Origin: Aphidius gifuensis
Lineage: Eukaryota > Arthropoda > Insecta > Hymenoptera > Braconidae
NCBI RefSeq assembly: GCF_014905175.1
Contig: NC_057788.1
Coordinates: 29,172,154-29,236,153 of the forward strand
DNA length: 64,000 nucleotides
Direction of reading: 5' to 3'
Below the pieces are notes generated by a model, which saw only the letters and a program-made list of their open reading frames with translations, had not been told where the DNA came from and searched no databases. Position numbers and translations under genes: made by a program. How positions within the stretch are numbered: the stretch's first letter is position 1; each line of letters starts with the position of its first letter. Shown here in pieces: positions 47,101-62,100 of this stretch.

Positions 47101-50100
47101 TGTAAGTGGCAACGTGACCATTCGAAATATAGCAAATGAGACAAACACTGTCATCTAGAAAAAAATTAAATAAGAAAATAATATTTATCTTGAAATAACT
47201 AAAATACTTTCTTCTGAGCTTGACATATAAATATAAATTTTTTTTTCTTTACCTTTCAATGAAGAAATTTCAGCTTTAATAACAGCATGAGTTTCACTAA
47301 GTTGCTGTCTATAAACACAATTTTGTGATGGCAATGCGACAACTCTTGCTTGCTTTTCAGATGTAAAAACAGCAAATTGTCGATCTTCAAATGTGTCACT
47401 ACCAGATACCTGAGCATTCAATTGAGGTGACATACGACTTGGATTTGATTTATTTTTACTACGTTCTTTACCATCGACATTTTCATCTTTCCATGATTCA
47501 TATGAATGGGGTATTAATGAACCATTACAATCCAAAAATGATATTGTCATAATACAACCTTTAAGCTTGAATGATGAACCATCTAAATTAAATAAATTTA
47601 TTATTAAATATCAACAACTTGTATCTTTTATTTGCTTTTGATAAATCAACTTACTACATGTTGAAATTGAGACAGATTGAAGAAGACGTTCTTCAGGAGT
47701 TGGTATATTAAATACAACTGTTTGTATCGAACCAGTTGATGTACCAATCCACAAAGTTGGTAAACAATTTGATTCTAAAAATATATATTTAAATCATTAA
47801 TATTTTTTAGTAATTTTATTTTTAAAAAATTCATTTTATTTACCATTTTTTTTTGTGCAAGATTCGGCAAAAGTAAGGCAGCTGATGGTTTCAGTTGATA
47901 TATTTTCAAGTGATGACATACTCGAACTTCTTGATCGTTGAAATGAACTATCAAATTTATCTGTACGACCAGCATTCCGGAAAACAAATTCCAACATTAA
48001 ATACAGTCCTTTTGTTTTTTTCTTCTATTAATTTTTTTATTTAATATTTTTTTTTTTTTTTTAAACATGCGACAGAAAGTTGTGGTTGCATAAAAAAAAA
48101 AAAAAAACAACAATGAAAATAAAGACATAAATCATATAATTAATTAAAATAAATAATACAAATTTCTTTTTTAAATAACACATTGATATACATAACAAAA
48201 TGTAATTTAAAAAAAAAAATAAAATCACAATGATAATAACATAAGCAATGATGATAATATTCATGTAAATTATAACAATAAAAATAATAATAGTAGTAAC
48301 AATGTGTAATATAGATCATTTCATTTCTTAGAAAAAAAAATTTCGATAATTTTTTAAATTTAATTTCACATTCATTCACTCAAAGTGCAATATGTATTTT
48401 TTTTTAAAAAAAAGTACAAAAAATAAAATTACAATAACTGACTGTTTATCTGTTTGTTTTTTTTATATTATTAATAAATTAATAAATTAATAAATTAAAA
48501 TCTACATGCCCTAAAATTTATTCAAGAGTTTCTTTTTTTTTTCATTTGTTCAAAGAAAAAAATTGTAGCCCGCTGTATATAAGTGCTTCATTCATCTAAA
48601 AAAAAATAATTTCATAACATGCGCATGCTCGCATATTGACAATAATAAATTTACACTTATAAAAAAAAAAAATGGGAAAATAAATCATCCGATCCGAAGA
48701 TGAGGAAAGTAATTTCTTTGTGCAAAAAAAAAAAACATTGATTGAGTGTTTTTCTTTCTTTTTTTTTTTAATATAAGTATATGTAAATTTTTTTTTTCAT
48801 CGGAAAATAGTGTGAGTGTGGTTATAGATCCGATAGAGATAGTAAAAAAATTAATCAATCAATTTGTCATAAAAAAAAATAAACAAATAGAAAAAAATAA
48901 TCACAGGCAGATGCTTGAAGAATAAGTCATCGTGTATGTTGTGTTTTAATTTAATGATAATAATTTATTAATTTATTATCAATTAAATTTCATTGAGTGA
49001 CACAAAACGAACAATATATAGCATTAAGTAATTTATTATTGATGAATATTGATATTATTTTTTTGGTGCATTTAGTGAAAGTCAATTGAGACAAACAACA
49101 AGTATAATGCATTGAAGAATAAAAGATGAAGAAGAAGAACAACAAGTGGAAGAAGAAATAGAAGAATAAATTCACAAAATTAAAAAAAAAATAAAAATAT
49201 ATTTAATATATTTATATATTAATTATCGAAATAATTGACGACATTAATTGTCTATACAACCAGCATCATGTCAGTAACAGAAAAAATTTTAAAAAAAATT
49301 TCAGCTTTGAAAAATGTAAATATAAAATTTAATAAAAAAGATAAAATAAAAAAAAAAAACTAGTTAAAAATATGAGAGAATATATATTTTTCTATGTAAA
49401 AAAAAAAAAAATTAATTATTATTATTAATAAATTAAAAATTATCAAGAAAAAATTGAAATGAAAAATTAAAAAAATCGTCTAAGACGATTAAAAATTTAT
49501 ATTTGAAATAAATATTTTAGAAAAATATATAAAATTTATAGTTTGATTTGTAAGCTCGTGTTGATTTAAATTTAAAAAAAATTTTTTTTTTTCAAATTAG
49601 AATACTACCAAAGCTGCTATACTGTCTGACACTGGTGAGTATTGACTGTGAGGTCAATGAAGCCTGGGTTGTGGTTGTAGTGTTGTTGCGTAAATCATGA
49701 CCAGCTAACAAATGTTGTCCATATGTTGAATGACAACCAGTTGTTGCAATATCAGTCTCGTAGTTTGTAACAGCTGTACTTAAACATTTTTGTAATTTTC
49801 TAATACCACCATGTTGTTTTGTACGATTATTATTATCACCAGTTTTACGAAATATTTGATTATTTATTATTCCATCATCATCAATTATTGATGTTGATAA
49901 TTGACGATTTATTTGTGATATACGTAGTGTTGGAGAATTATTTAATACAACACCACTACTACCACCACTACCATCATCACGACAGTGACCTGACATATCG
50001 CCAATTAAATATCCATAATTAACACTACCACCTTCATTACTATCACCATCATCACATCTTTCACCACCACCCACCGAACTTCTTCCGGTTGTTGGCGATA

Positions 50101-53100
50101 AGCACATCCCGTTCATCTATAAATCAGTTTTTAATCATTTCATTTAGATTTAAAAAAAACAATACAAAAATATCTTTATATTTTTCAAAATATGGATTTC
50201 TATTTTTTTTGAAAATTAAATTTATCATTTTTTTGAATTGTAATTCATTGAAATTAATTTTTTTTGATGTTTTTATCCTTAATTTTTTGGGCTGGGAAAC
50301 CTGGGAGCATGTCGTTGGTTTTTTTATTTTTTTCAAAATTAAATAACTCCATTTTTTATTGTTGGAAATTATTAATATAAATTTACACTTTAATTTAAAT
50401 TATTTATATAATTGTCAGCGGGCTAATTTTATTATTTCTTTGACAATTGGATATATTTATTTATTTTTTTAATAAACCTTTGGAGTTACGAATTATGATT
50501 TTTTTTTGTTTAAATTTATTTTCAATGTAGAGTCTTTTATATAGCAGTCAGTCAATGTTTATTGACAAGTGCTAAAGTTTTTAATTTGTAAAATAATAAT
50601 TTTTTATTATCATGAAAAACGTGGTTTTATAAAGTTTAATTTTATTTTATATATTTTTACGATAAATATAAGTTTTTTAGAGATAAAAAGTACATAGAAC
50701 TTGTTAAATGTTTATCAAGAAAAAAAAGAATAATAATAAAAGATGAGCAAGAGTTTATTCTTTTTTTTTTTTACTATTATTATTTTTATTATAAATACTG
50801 GTTACGTGCAATTAAGATGATGTTAATTAAAATTTTAATGAAACTTTTTTAAGCAACCATGTTGATTTTTGTATTTTTTATACCGAGAGAAAGGTGTATA
50901 TATTTTTTAAACAAATTTTTTCATTCAATGCATGTAAAATGTTATATGCCAATATAAAATTTTTGATATTTATCATTAATTAATATTAAAATATAATTAT
51001 TTTCAAATTTACTATCAAAATTTTTATAAATTTTGGCATAAAAAATTCGTCCAATAAAATTATCTACAAAAAAAAAATATATATAATCTAATTAAATTTT
51101 AAATACAGGTTTTTTAAATGCATACAAAAATTTTTTAAATTAAAAATAAATAAAAAAGCAATTAATTATTATATTTTTAATGAAATAAAATAAATATTTG
51201 TACAAAAAAAAAAATGGGTGACCTACAAGCAAATGGAAAATGGAAATTACTGAAAAATGGATATTTAAAATTCAAAAAAGAAACATTATTTAAATTAACA
51301 TTTATAAATAAACAATTATTAATTATTATTTAATTTTTTTTTATCGATTTGAAGGTCATGAAAAATTGATAATTTTTACTTTTCTCTCGGTTGATGAAAA
51401 TGAGACTGAAAACCTTAATTTTACCTGAATCAATTTTGCTGTCAGGGAAGACCGCAATATTTATTTGAACCTGTAAAAATTTTTTTTTAACATAATAAAA
51501 TAAAAAACATAAACAATGTTTTTTATTTAAAATATAATTTTATCTGTATTTTAAATTTTAGAAAATTTAATTACTCTGACAAATAAAAGGGTTTAATATA
51601 TATTTCATAAATAATTTTTTTTCTTTTTGCTTTTCAATTTAAATGGGCAACAGGTTTATAAAAACAAGTCATTAATTTTACAAACAATTATGTTTATGAA
51701 ATAATAATAATAATAATAATAATAATTTTGGGAAACAATCATAAATAAAAATTAATTTTCTACTGGAAAATATCTGTCTAATTTGGACAACAATCTTTTT
51801 GTTTTTTTCATTTTCATGCAAATTATTTTTGCACTATAAATGATTGTATGATCATTCGGGTAGGATAAATTTTCATCATCTACTAAACTAAAAAAAAACA
51901 CTTTAATTATACTGATGTTTTTAAAATTAAAGTGTTTTTTATTTTTCACTAAGTTCTACTAAAAATTATGTATTAAATTTCAATTAAAAAACTTAATTAA
52001 AATTCAATAAATAATATTTTTTCAAAACGTTTCCCTCCAAAGCATATCTAATTTAATTCCTATGAAAAAAAATAATAAATAAATAAATAAAAACTAACGC
52101 AATCAAAATAATAAAATGAAAAATTCTAATAAACAACATCATCATGTCTGCACTCTCTTCTATACTTGTTGTAAAAAAAAAAATAAATAAACAAATACCG
52201 TATATTAATTTTTTTTTTTTTTTTGTAAATCACGCAAACACATGTACGGTACACAATTTGGTTTAACTAAATTTCAATTCAACTTGTCTCAATGTATATA
52301 TTCAATTTTTAATATTTATTTTTATTGTGAATAAGCATCTAGCTCAGTACAACAATTGATTGTTTTTTTTTCTCTCTTTAGTTTTTTTACCTTTAAATAA
52401 TCGTACCAGCATTGTAAACATAATGATATCCGTTTAGTAAATAGCACCATTTTAAGTATTATCTGTAAAAAGAAGAGAGGTTTACACGTTTTCTAATTGG
52501 AAAATTTAAAAAAAATTTCATTTAGTTATCCAGCTGGTACCGTTGTTGTTTGCAAGACAATTATTTTTTATTTTTTCATTTGATTATTAGGGATTGATAT
52601 TTCATCTCGTGTTTGTCGATCATTTAATCAAAAGCTTTGATAAAAAAAAAATAATAATAAAATTTTAGGGTGTTTATTTATAGAATTTGAAATTTACTTG
52701 GGTTGGGAACTGATTGACTGACTATTATATAAGACTCTCTACATCTTAAAGCTGTTGGGAGGTGGGGTCAATATCGATTTGATATTTTACCGCATTGACG
52801 GTTATTTCATGCTAATAAAAAAAAAAAAAAAAAAAAAGAAAAACACCACTCGATTTATAAAAATTTATTCAAATGAAAAATTTTAATTTAATTTTTTTTT
52901 TCTTTTTCATCGAAACAATAATACTTACAAAACAAAAAAAAGCTCTGAAAATTTTTTAAAATTCGTTTATCACATGCCCTAACTAAAACTCCTAGTGCAA
53001 GTATATAAATTTTTTTTTTTTTATACTTTTGTTATTTGAAATAACTTATTTCATTCACAAACCTGATAAAAAATTTATTAAAACAACTCGACGACAATAT

Positions 53101-56100
53101 CAACATATATAAATAAAAAATTGAAAAAAATTAATCACTCATTTTGATAAAACACAAAATATTAAAAGCATTATATTTTCACACACTCATACTATTTTTT
53201 AAACATCAATATGCAATGATTATTAAGTTTTTTGCTTTTTTTTTTAGCACACACGATGTTCGTTCTATTTTCTATATAAATAATAAATAAAAATAAATTG
53301 AAAAATATATTCAATAATAAATGTAATAAATGAAAATGATAAAAAATCAAAAGAAAAAAAAATTAATAAATTAATAAACAAAACAAAAAACGAAAAAAAA
53401 AAACAAAAAAAAAAAAAAACTTACTGAATCTTCTTATAAAATTTCCAGCGAATGACTCGTTGCTCGTATCATCTTTAATTTGACATACTAAAGTTGTGTC
53501 ATTTTTTTGATTTTTATTATTTGGCACAGATAATAATTTAGTTTTTGAATTTCTTGTTTTAATTATTCTCTTCATGTCCATTAATTTATCATCATTTTCA
53601 AATAATGGAAGATCAATTGGACGTATTGCACCACTATCACAATATTTTTTATCATCATGTTGTGATAAATCATTGGCATCATCATCATTACCATCTGGAC
53701 TAAATATAACATCAAGATTACGTTTATCTTGTGATGAACGTGATAATATTGGACTTTTTATTGTTTCTGGATCACTTGTATCGATCGGTGAATTTTCTGT
53801 ATCTTGTTTTGTACTCGATCCTGCCTATTTTTCATTTTTTAATAATTTACGAACATTGTTTTTTTTTTTTTTCATTTACAATACACACATTGTATCAATA
53901 ATATTCTTGGCAATCATGAGAATGTTCACAAAGTAATAAATAAATATCTCAAGAGATTAAATTTAATTTATTTCAACTTATTGAATTGGGAATTGAAAAT
54001 AATAAAAACTAAAAATCAATATACAAAAACAATACTATGGTAGGACGCTTCGCGTCTATCCCACCTCCGTAAAAACAATTTGAAATTTTGCTATAAAATT
54101 TATAAAAAAAAAAAATTATTTATTTAATTTATGATAATATATAATTTGTGAGCATTCTTATGATAAGCTTTTTTGTTTTTTTTGTTAATAATATGTACCC
54201 CATTGTGTGATGATCCAGATGACGGAGTAAAAGTACTTTTAATTTTAAGATCAACCCTGCTAAGTTGTCTTTTTAAATTAAAACCTTTTTTCCAGTGTGA
54301 GTGTGCTGTTGGCCTTTTAACATCTTCTTCATTAACTGTATTAATTATTTTTTTTTGTTCTTTTGTTATATTATCTTCAAAATTTTCTTTATTGTCAAGT
54401 GTACTTGTACTTTCTTGATTTAATTGAGCCTGTTGTTGTGAATTTATTGATTGATTGTTTGATGATAATTTATCCACTTGTGATGATAATTGTTCAGCTT
54501 CATTTATTGCTGTTGTTGTTGCTGTTGCTATTGTTGTTGTTGAGTCGCGATGAATTTGGCTGGTCTAACGTTACATTGGGCATGGCACAGTCAATCAGTT
54601 CAATATTAGATATTTGTTTTTGCCTTATTTTTGTTTTATTATAATTTTTTGTTTTTTTAACGTTTTTATTATTTAATAATATATATATATATAAATTTAA
54701 TATCGCAGTCAAATGGCCACTTGTCACTTCCCAAATATATATATATATAATATTAAATTTTTCTTTATTTCTTTGAAGAAGAGTGCAGACATTTTTCAGC
54801 CAACACAATAAATAGAAATTTTTTTTATTTTATTTTTTATTTTTTATCAACCGGAGATTTAAAGAGTAAAAAAATTTTTAATTATCCTTCAGTAAACTGT
54901 AATAATTCATGCAATGAAAATGCTAAATTTTCTAGGAAAAAAAATTTTTTTTTTGTCTGTTTTTTTTTAATGTCTGATGAATTTTTCATTCTTCTATTTA
55001 ACATGCGAAAATAATTTTTTTTTGTTTTTTTACTTTTCACCTGTCACAAGTCACTTGATTATATTATTTCACTATCAAATAATTTAAAATAAAAATATAC
55101 GTTTTATATATGAAAAAAAAAAAAAATTAAATTACTTTTAATTTAGTAAAATTAGCGTGCTTTTGATGATGAAAATAAATATATTGTTTATTTTTTTTTT
55201 CTATTTATAGAGATGAAAAAAAATATATATAAAAATAATTCAATAATAAAGATTTAACGAAGCAAAGGTAACTTGGCTTGTAACTCGTTAAAATGCAAAA
55301 ATTATATATATGCTTCGTTGACGCGTTTTAATTAACTCATTAGTGAAACTCGGTACACTAATAACACGATAGAAAAAAAATTTTTAAAAAAAATCATATA
55401 TACTTAATTTATTTATATTTAATTATGTTTAATTATGTATTGTAGTTTTCAATAAATTGGCTTTAAATTGAATGGATAATATTACTTGGAAAAATTTTTC
55501 GTAATTTTATCAATTTATTTATTTATGCATTGTAGAAGAGAAATAAATTTTTTTTTTTTTTTCACTTCCATTATGACGTAAACTCGATTTATTGAATATT
55601 TAAATTTTATGTCATTTTTTTATACTTTTAATAAAACTTGAGACGATGCATTAGTCATTTTAAATACTTGAAAAGAAATAAATTATTTAAATTTTATTTC
55701 TAGAAATTTATTTTAAATTAAAAAAAAAAAAATTTATTTCACTATATTTTAAAATGTTGCAACTTAAAAATTTATCTCATTAATTTTTCAAAAATTTATC
55801 TCATTAATTTCCTGGAAATTCATCTCATTAATTTTTTTAAAATTCATCTAAGTATAATTTTTACTTTTTTGTAACTAATTTTTTTTTTTAATTATCAAAT
55901 GGAAAATGACAAGTGTAACCATTAACTCACTATAAATTAAAAAAAATAATAAACATAAAAATTATCTTTTAAATGATAAATGTAACATTAAAAAAATATT
56001 TTTTAATATTACTAATAATTCTACAATTAATAATATAAATTTCAAAAAAAATTTAACTTTTTTACGTTTTATAAATACCGCAACTCCAAAGAAACAAAGA

Positions 56101-59100
56101 AATATATATTATTTTCTATTAATTTATAAAAAATATATTACAATTTCCTTGTAACCCAACAAAAAACAAATAAAAAAAAAAAATCTAAAAAAGCCTACAT
56201 CTGTTTAATATAATCCTACAAAAATTTTATATTAAAAAAAAAAAAAGCTATTAATATCAATCTTATCTATCAATATAAAAACAATAAAAATAAAAAAAAT
56301 AAAAACAGAGTACATCTTAAAAAATAAGATCCAAGAAAAATATTTGTTTTTTTTTCTTATGCAACGAGTTTGGTATCAGGTGTGTTTTCGTAGCTTATTG
56401 AACATTATGACAGGGTAAACACGGACTAGCAACAGGAATACAAACGTTGATAAAAAATAAAAAAAATACGTAATATTAAAAATCACATATTTTTTCTTTT
56501 AATATAATAATTTACACATATGAATATTTTATTAAATGGATAACAAATATATATTTAATATTTGGGTCAGGGTAAGGGAATAAATGTTGCATTAACAAAT
56601 TTATATTTAAGTAATAAAAAAAAAAATAAAAAGAAAAAACAATATATATTGATAATTTGTTGTATTTATAAATAAAATTTTATTACCTGATCTATACTGG
56701 GACTTCTGGCTTTATCATCATTATCACGTTTGGCATCATCTTGTTTTTTAGGACTTCTCAATGCACGTTGATATGGATCAGCACTTGTGCCAAGGTCTGA
56801 TGTACTCATTACAAGTAACGTCACCTTTTGTACAATATCGATTATCACAACACCAGACTCATTTCCGTATGCTAATCTGTTAAATCAAGGATAACGTATT
56901 TTAAATTTACTACCATTAATATTTATTATTATTATAAAATATAATTCTTTTTCTCAATTGTTAGAATTAATAAAAAAAAAAAAAAAAGTGTTGAGTAAGA
57001 TTTGTTTGACAGTAAAGCTCAAATAAATTTTACTTTTTCTTCTTTTTATTTTCTGCATATTCGACAAATTTAACAGTAATTTTTTTTCTTTTTTTTTTTG
57101 TGAAAAAGAAATAAAAGAAATTGCATTGCTTGGAAGTTTAACTTTAAATTGGATCATTCGATTCGTGACATATTATTTGACGTATAAAAGTGTGAAAAAT
57201 ATAAAAAATATAAATGGTATTTAAATAAATAAATATATGTAAAAATATCTTACAGGCCATAAGATGAATTTAAACTGAGTGATGTTATATTTTCTGATTG
57301 TTCACCACCACTATTTGATGTTAAACAAATAAGTGTCGCTTGAAAACCAGCAGCTCTTTTTTGTAAACCTCCTTTGACTTTTAATGACATTGCGGCCTCA
57401 GCTGCCCTAGACTCTTCTACACCCGGTATTTGGCATGGATCCAAATCAGGATCAGGTGAGCCTTCCGTATCTTTACCATGATCTACTGCAAGCGATATTT
57501 CCAATGTCTGAAAAATGGATAAAAAGCTCATTCATTTTCGTTTTTTTTTTTTTTTTTTGTTTACCTTCAATTTATCTACTTGACTGGTGAAATAAAAAAA
57601 AATATATATATACGTGTAAAATAATTATGTCGAATGAATGCCAAATAAAAAAAGTAAAATAAAAAAAAAATAATAAAAAAAGTGGTAATGAGAAGATTTA
57701 AGTAATGATGATGTAGCTATTTTTTATTCTTGTATTTTTAAATGACTGAGATTAAAATGTAGGTCACTTACTACAACTTCAGACATGCTTTCAACTTTTT
57801 TAAATTTAAAAAGTATCACATGACGTCCAGCACCAACAATTGCTAATTTACGACTTTCAGGACATAAAAATATCAATTGTACAGCCAATGGATCTTCATC
57901 ATTATCAAAACTTTTTGTTTTACATTTTTCAAATAATTTTGCTGTTTTTAATTTATATAGTACTTGAAGTGAACCAGCTGAAGCATCCCAAAATTTAATA
58001 CTTCCATCAGCATGACTGAAAATTAAAAATATTATTTATCTTTACATCTTTAAATTTATTTTCAAGTAATGAATTTAAATTTTTTATTTTATTGTAAATT
58101 ACCCAGTTAATATTATTTCACTGTAACTACTTGAATTTGAACTCCATTCACCACCAGATATTGGCCATTCTTTTTCACTAAAACCAGATTTTTTAGTAGA
58201 TCTTGAGCCAACTGAATAAAATGCTGGCACAAGATCTGATGGACAATCAGCAAAATAAGCACAACATGTTACTGGTGATTCATGAATATCCATTGGATAT
58301 GGATTTTCAAAACATGGAAAACCAGGTGTTAATAAATCAATCACAACCAAATCATTTTGAAGTAATACTACAACAGCATATGGATCTTGAAAATCTATCA
58401 AAAATTAATCAAAAAAAAATATACATAACAAATAGAAATTATTAAAAAAAGCAACAATAAATTATTTTTAAAGCACAATTATACTAACCACTTGTATATG
58501 GACTTTCACAAAGTGTTATAAAATCAACAACATTGTGTTCCATTTCTAGTACTGTCGTTGTTTTACCTTGGATTACAGTAATACTTGGTGTTCTTCCAGT
58601 TGTGTCATAGGCTAATCCTCCGGAAAATATGACATAAGCTTCCCTGTTAAATTATTCAAACGTAAAAAAATTTAAAAAGAAAATTAAATTATAAATAAAT
58701 TAAAGTTGGTAGTAATTGAATACATGAATTGTTTCTATTTCTTTTATATAAAATTGAATAGAAAATAAATTTTTTAATTAATTTTAGAGAAAATATATCA
58801 TAAAATTAATTACCCTGATCTAGATAATTTCCATTCAACTTTTTGAATTGTTTTACATGGTTCTAGTTCACCATCTTTTGATATTTTAGCTGTAAATAAA
58901 ATTATATAAAATTAATTACTGCAAATTAAACAATAAAATTCAGGATAATAATATTTTATTTATTTTATTAATGATATATGAATTAATTGTTATTTAATAT
59001 TACCATGTGGATGTGTTACGATCATTGGTTTTGCCTGCCTAAGTACCCATGTAGACAAAGAGCCATCAGTATGACTGCACATAAATTGTTTGCCCTCGTG

Positions 59101-62100
59101 ATGCCATGAGATTGATCTGAGTGGCTCATCAGTTTGACATCGCCATTCAGCTGTTTTAGTTTTTAAATCCCAAAGTGCAATTTGACCAGTTTCATATCCA
59201 ATTAACATCTAAAATATCAATTTAATAGCTTTTTTTTATTTTTTTTTTTTTTTAATTTTACACAAATCTATTTATTATTTTTCATGTATTAAGTATATAC
59301 TTGTCCTCTTTTTAACAACTCAATTTTTTTTTAAAAAAGAATATCTGTTTTTTAAATACAAAAAAAAAAAAGGAATAAAAATAAAAAATAGACTGAAGAG
59401 CTGTTGAAGGACACTCAAAACTGGGGATGAGTTTTTTACAAATGGACACACAGAAAGTGCATTCAATATTTCATAAAAATGTAACAAATAAATAAACAAA
59501 TGGAAAAAAAGAAAGGAATATGTATATACTCAAAACTTGTTTGAGAGAATATTATTCTTTTTTTTTTTTTTTAATCTTGAAATATATTGTTCTTTTCTTT
59601 CAAGTATTTTGATGATAAATGAGGTGAATCTAAAATCGACCCAGACATATAAATGAATTTTTTATTTTAAAAAAAAAATTGCCACCAACTGTACTCGATC
59701 ATTTCATATATCGTTTCATGAATATTTAAAATAAACGATTTTTCCACTTTTCTCTAGTTGACTTGTTCTCATTTTATTGTACTTGATGTATTTGTTTTTT
59801 TACTTTTTTTTTTAAGCCAACGTACCTTACTTAAATCCAAGGGATTATCACTGAGGTGTATCACTGCACCAGGATGTGTTTTTCTCGATCTAAAAAACAC
59901 AAAATAAAAAAAATAATGAAACAAAAAAAAAGGTATTATTCATATTTTTCATGTTTTTCAACAAGCTTGTTCATACTTGAGAATCAGTACACATTTGTGA
60001 CAAAATACAAGTACAAAAATTGACAAAAAAAAAGTTTAAAAAAAAGTATGTTGATGTTTGTAATATACAACTATTATACTGTTTGCAATCTGTAAAATTG
60101 GTTCACGCTTTTGATTTCATTTTTTTATTTTAATTTAATTTCTCTTTTTTTTAATTTTATCTCACACAGAAATAAAAAAAAATATAGAAAAAAAAGTAAT
60201 TAACAAAGTACATTCTCTCCCAGATAGTAAAAAGACACACACAAAAATGAACAAAAAAAAAAAAACACTCACATGTACTTGAAAAGATGTAAAGAATAAA
60301 AATTATTTAAAAAAAAAACAACAACAAAGGTAACCGAAAAAAAAAATAATAATAAATTAAAAAAATGATAGAAAAAGGTTTGCAACAGAGTATAACAAAA
60401 TCGAGAACTCTTCTCGATGATTTACCGGTATTTTACAACAAATATTATTCTATCTTGTACAGTGAAAATATCGTTAAAAAATAAACAATATAATAAAGCA
60501 AAAGAATAAGTAAATTTTCAGTAAAAAAAATTAAAAAACAATGTAAAAAATAAATATTTATTTTATAATATTGATGAGTATTAAATGACAACAAGACATA
60601 CAAGATTATTAAATTAACTTGTATATTAATGATTTTCGCTTCTTATAAATAACAAAAGATTAAAGAAAATATAAATAAAAGTTTTATTATTGTAATATTA
60701 AATTAAAATAGATATATTTGAAAGTTTGAGAATCAATTGATCGACTGATGTCTCTTTACAAAACTTTTAAATAGAACCCTTTTTATAATTTAGACAAAAG
60801 AACAATTTCTATAGACTTTAGTCTCTCCTTTACTTTTCAATAATCTCACCCTCAATATTAAACATCTCCAGGGTTTTTTATTCTTTTTTTATTATCATTA
60901 TTTCACTTTGCAATTGATGAAGGATGATGGCAAGGTATTTTGCGATAAATGTCAGATGTTACTTGTGGATCATTTTGAATAATAAAAGAAAAAAAAAATT
61001 TACATTTTGTTTATATACTTGTGTTTGAAAAAGAAACATTAATAGAGAAAAAAAAAAAAAAAACTATACGTAAAAATAAAGAAAAATATAGAAATTTATT
61101 ATTATTATTATTTTTTATTTTTATTGAACTTGTCAAAGTGGTTTTGTTATGATACTGTTAAAGGGTAAATTCACTCGTCCATAAGTCCAATATGTTTTCA
61201 AGTCCAAAAATAAACTTTGTCATACCAACACTATTTTTTTTTAATGCAAAAATTCACTTTATAGTTCAATAAATAAACAATCGAGATGTACATGAATTTT
61301 TTATAATTTTTTTTTCATTTATTCTTTGTGTTTTTTTAAAAAAATTTTTTATCATTTTAATTGATATTGCACTATTGCTGTGCATTTTGTTTGAATTTGG
61401 AAAAATAAATATTGTTATAAAATTTAAAAAAGTAAGAAAAATATATTATATTTTTTTTTAGTTTTTTAACAGAGGTCATTGTGAAAAAAAAAAATCTGTC
61501 GCAATATATTTTCCGTCAACCCCCACGTGGGATGTACATACCTTTGCAGTTCACACACAATCCTTTATACTCCCAAAAGGCTCAAGTTACATATTTTTTT
61601 TTATTTTTCACTATTTCACTACTAGAAAAACTTTATTCCCGCAACAATGATAAAATTCAATATTATTTTATTTTTTTTTATCTACCCAAGTTTCAAAAAA
61701 GTTGGGTCATTTCCAGATAAAAAAATATAAATATAAAAGTCTAATTTATTTTATACCAAAAAAAAAAAGTATAATAATTTTATCGGTAATACTCTAATGC
61801 TTTATATATAGAAAAAAAATTATAATGAGTTTAAAAAAAGAATATAATAATTGATAAAAGTTAAAAAGATATAAAAATTTTTCGAAACTTACTAGTAAAA
61901 AAAAATGAAGATAGTTTAGGGCATAAAATGATTAGATACAATGTGTTTAAAGGGTCAAGGCTGACACGTGTTTATATGGGTTGTTTAAAATGATAAATTA
62001 AAATGAAAAGATAGAAAATAAATCATAAAATACGTTAATCATTCTAAAACACGATAAATATTGATACCCAATATATATTTTTTTTTTTTTCGAAATAAAA

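Noticed and set aside
48061..49175. Phe/Tyr-rich minus-strand frames in a tomosyn intron
   Set aside because: They come from poly-A and TAA/ATG repeats; none matches tomosyn phases.
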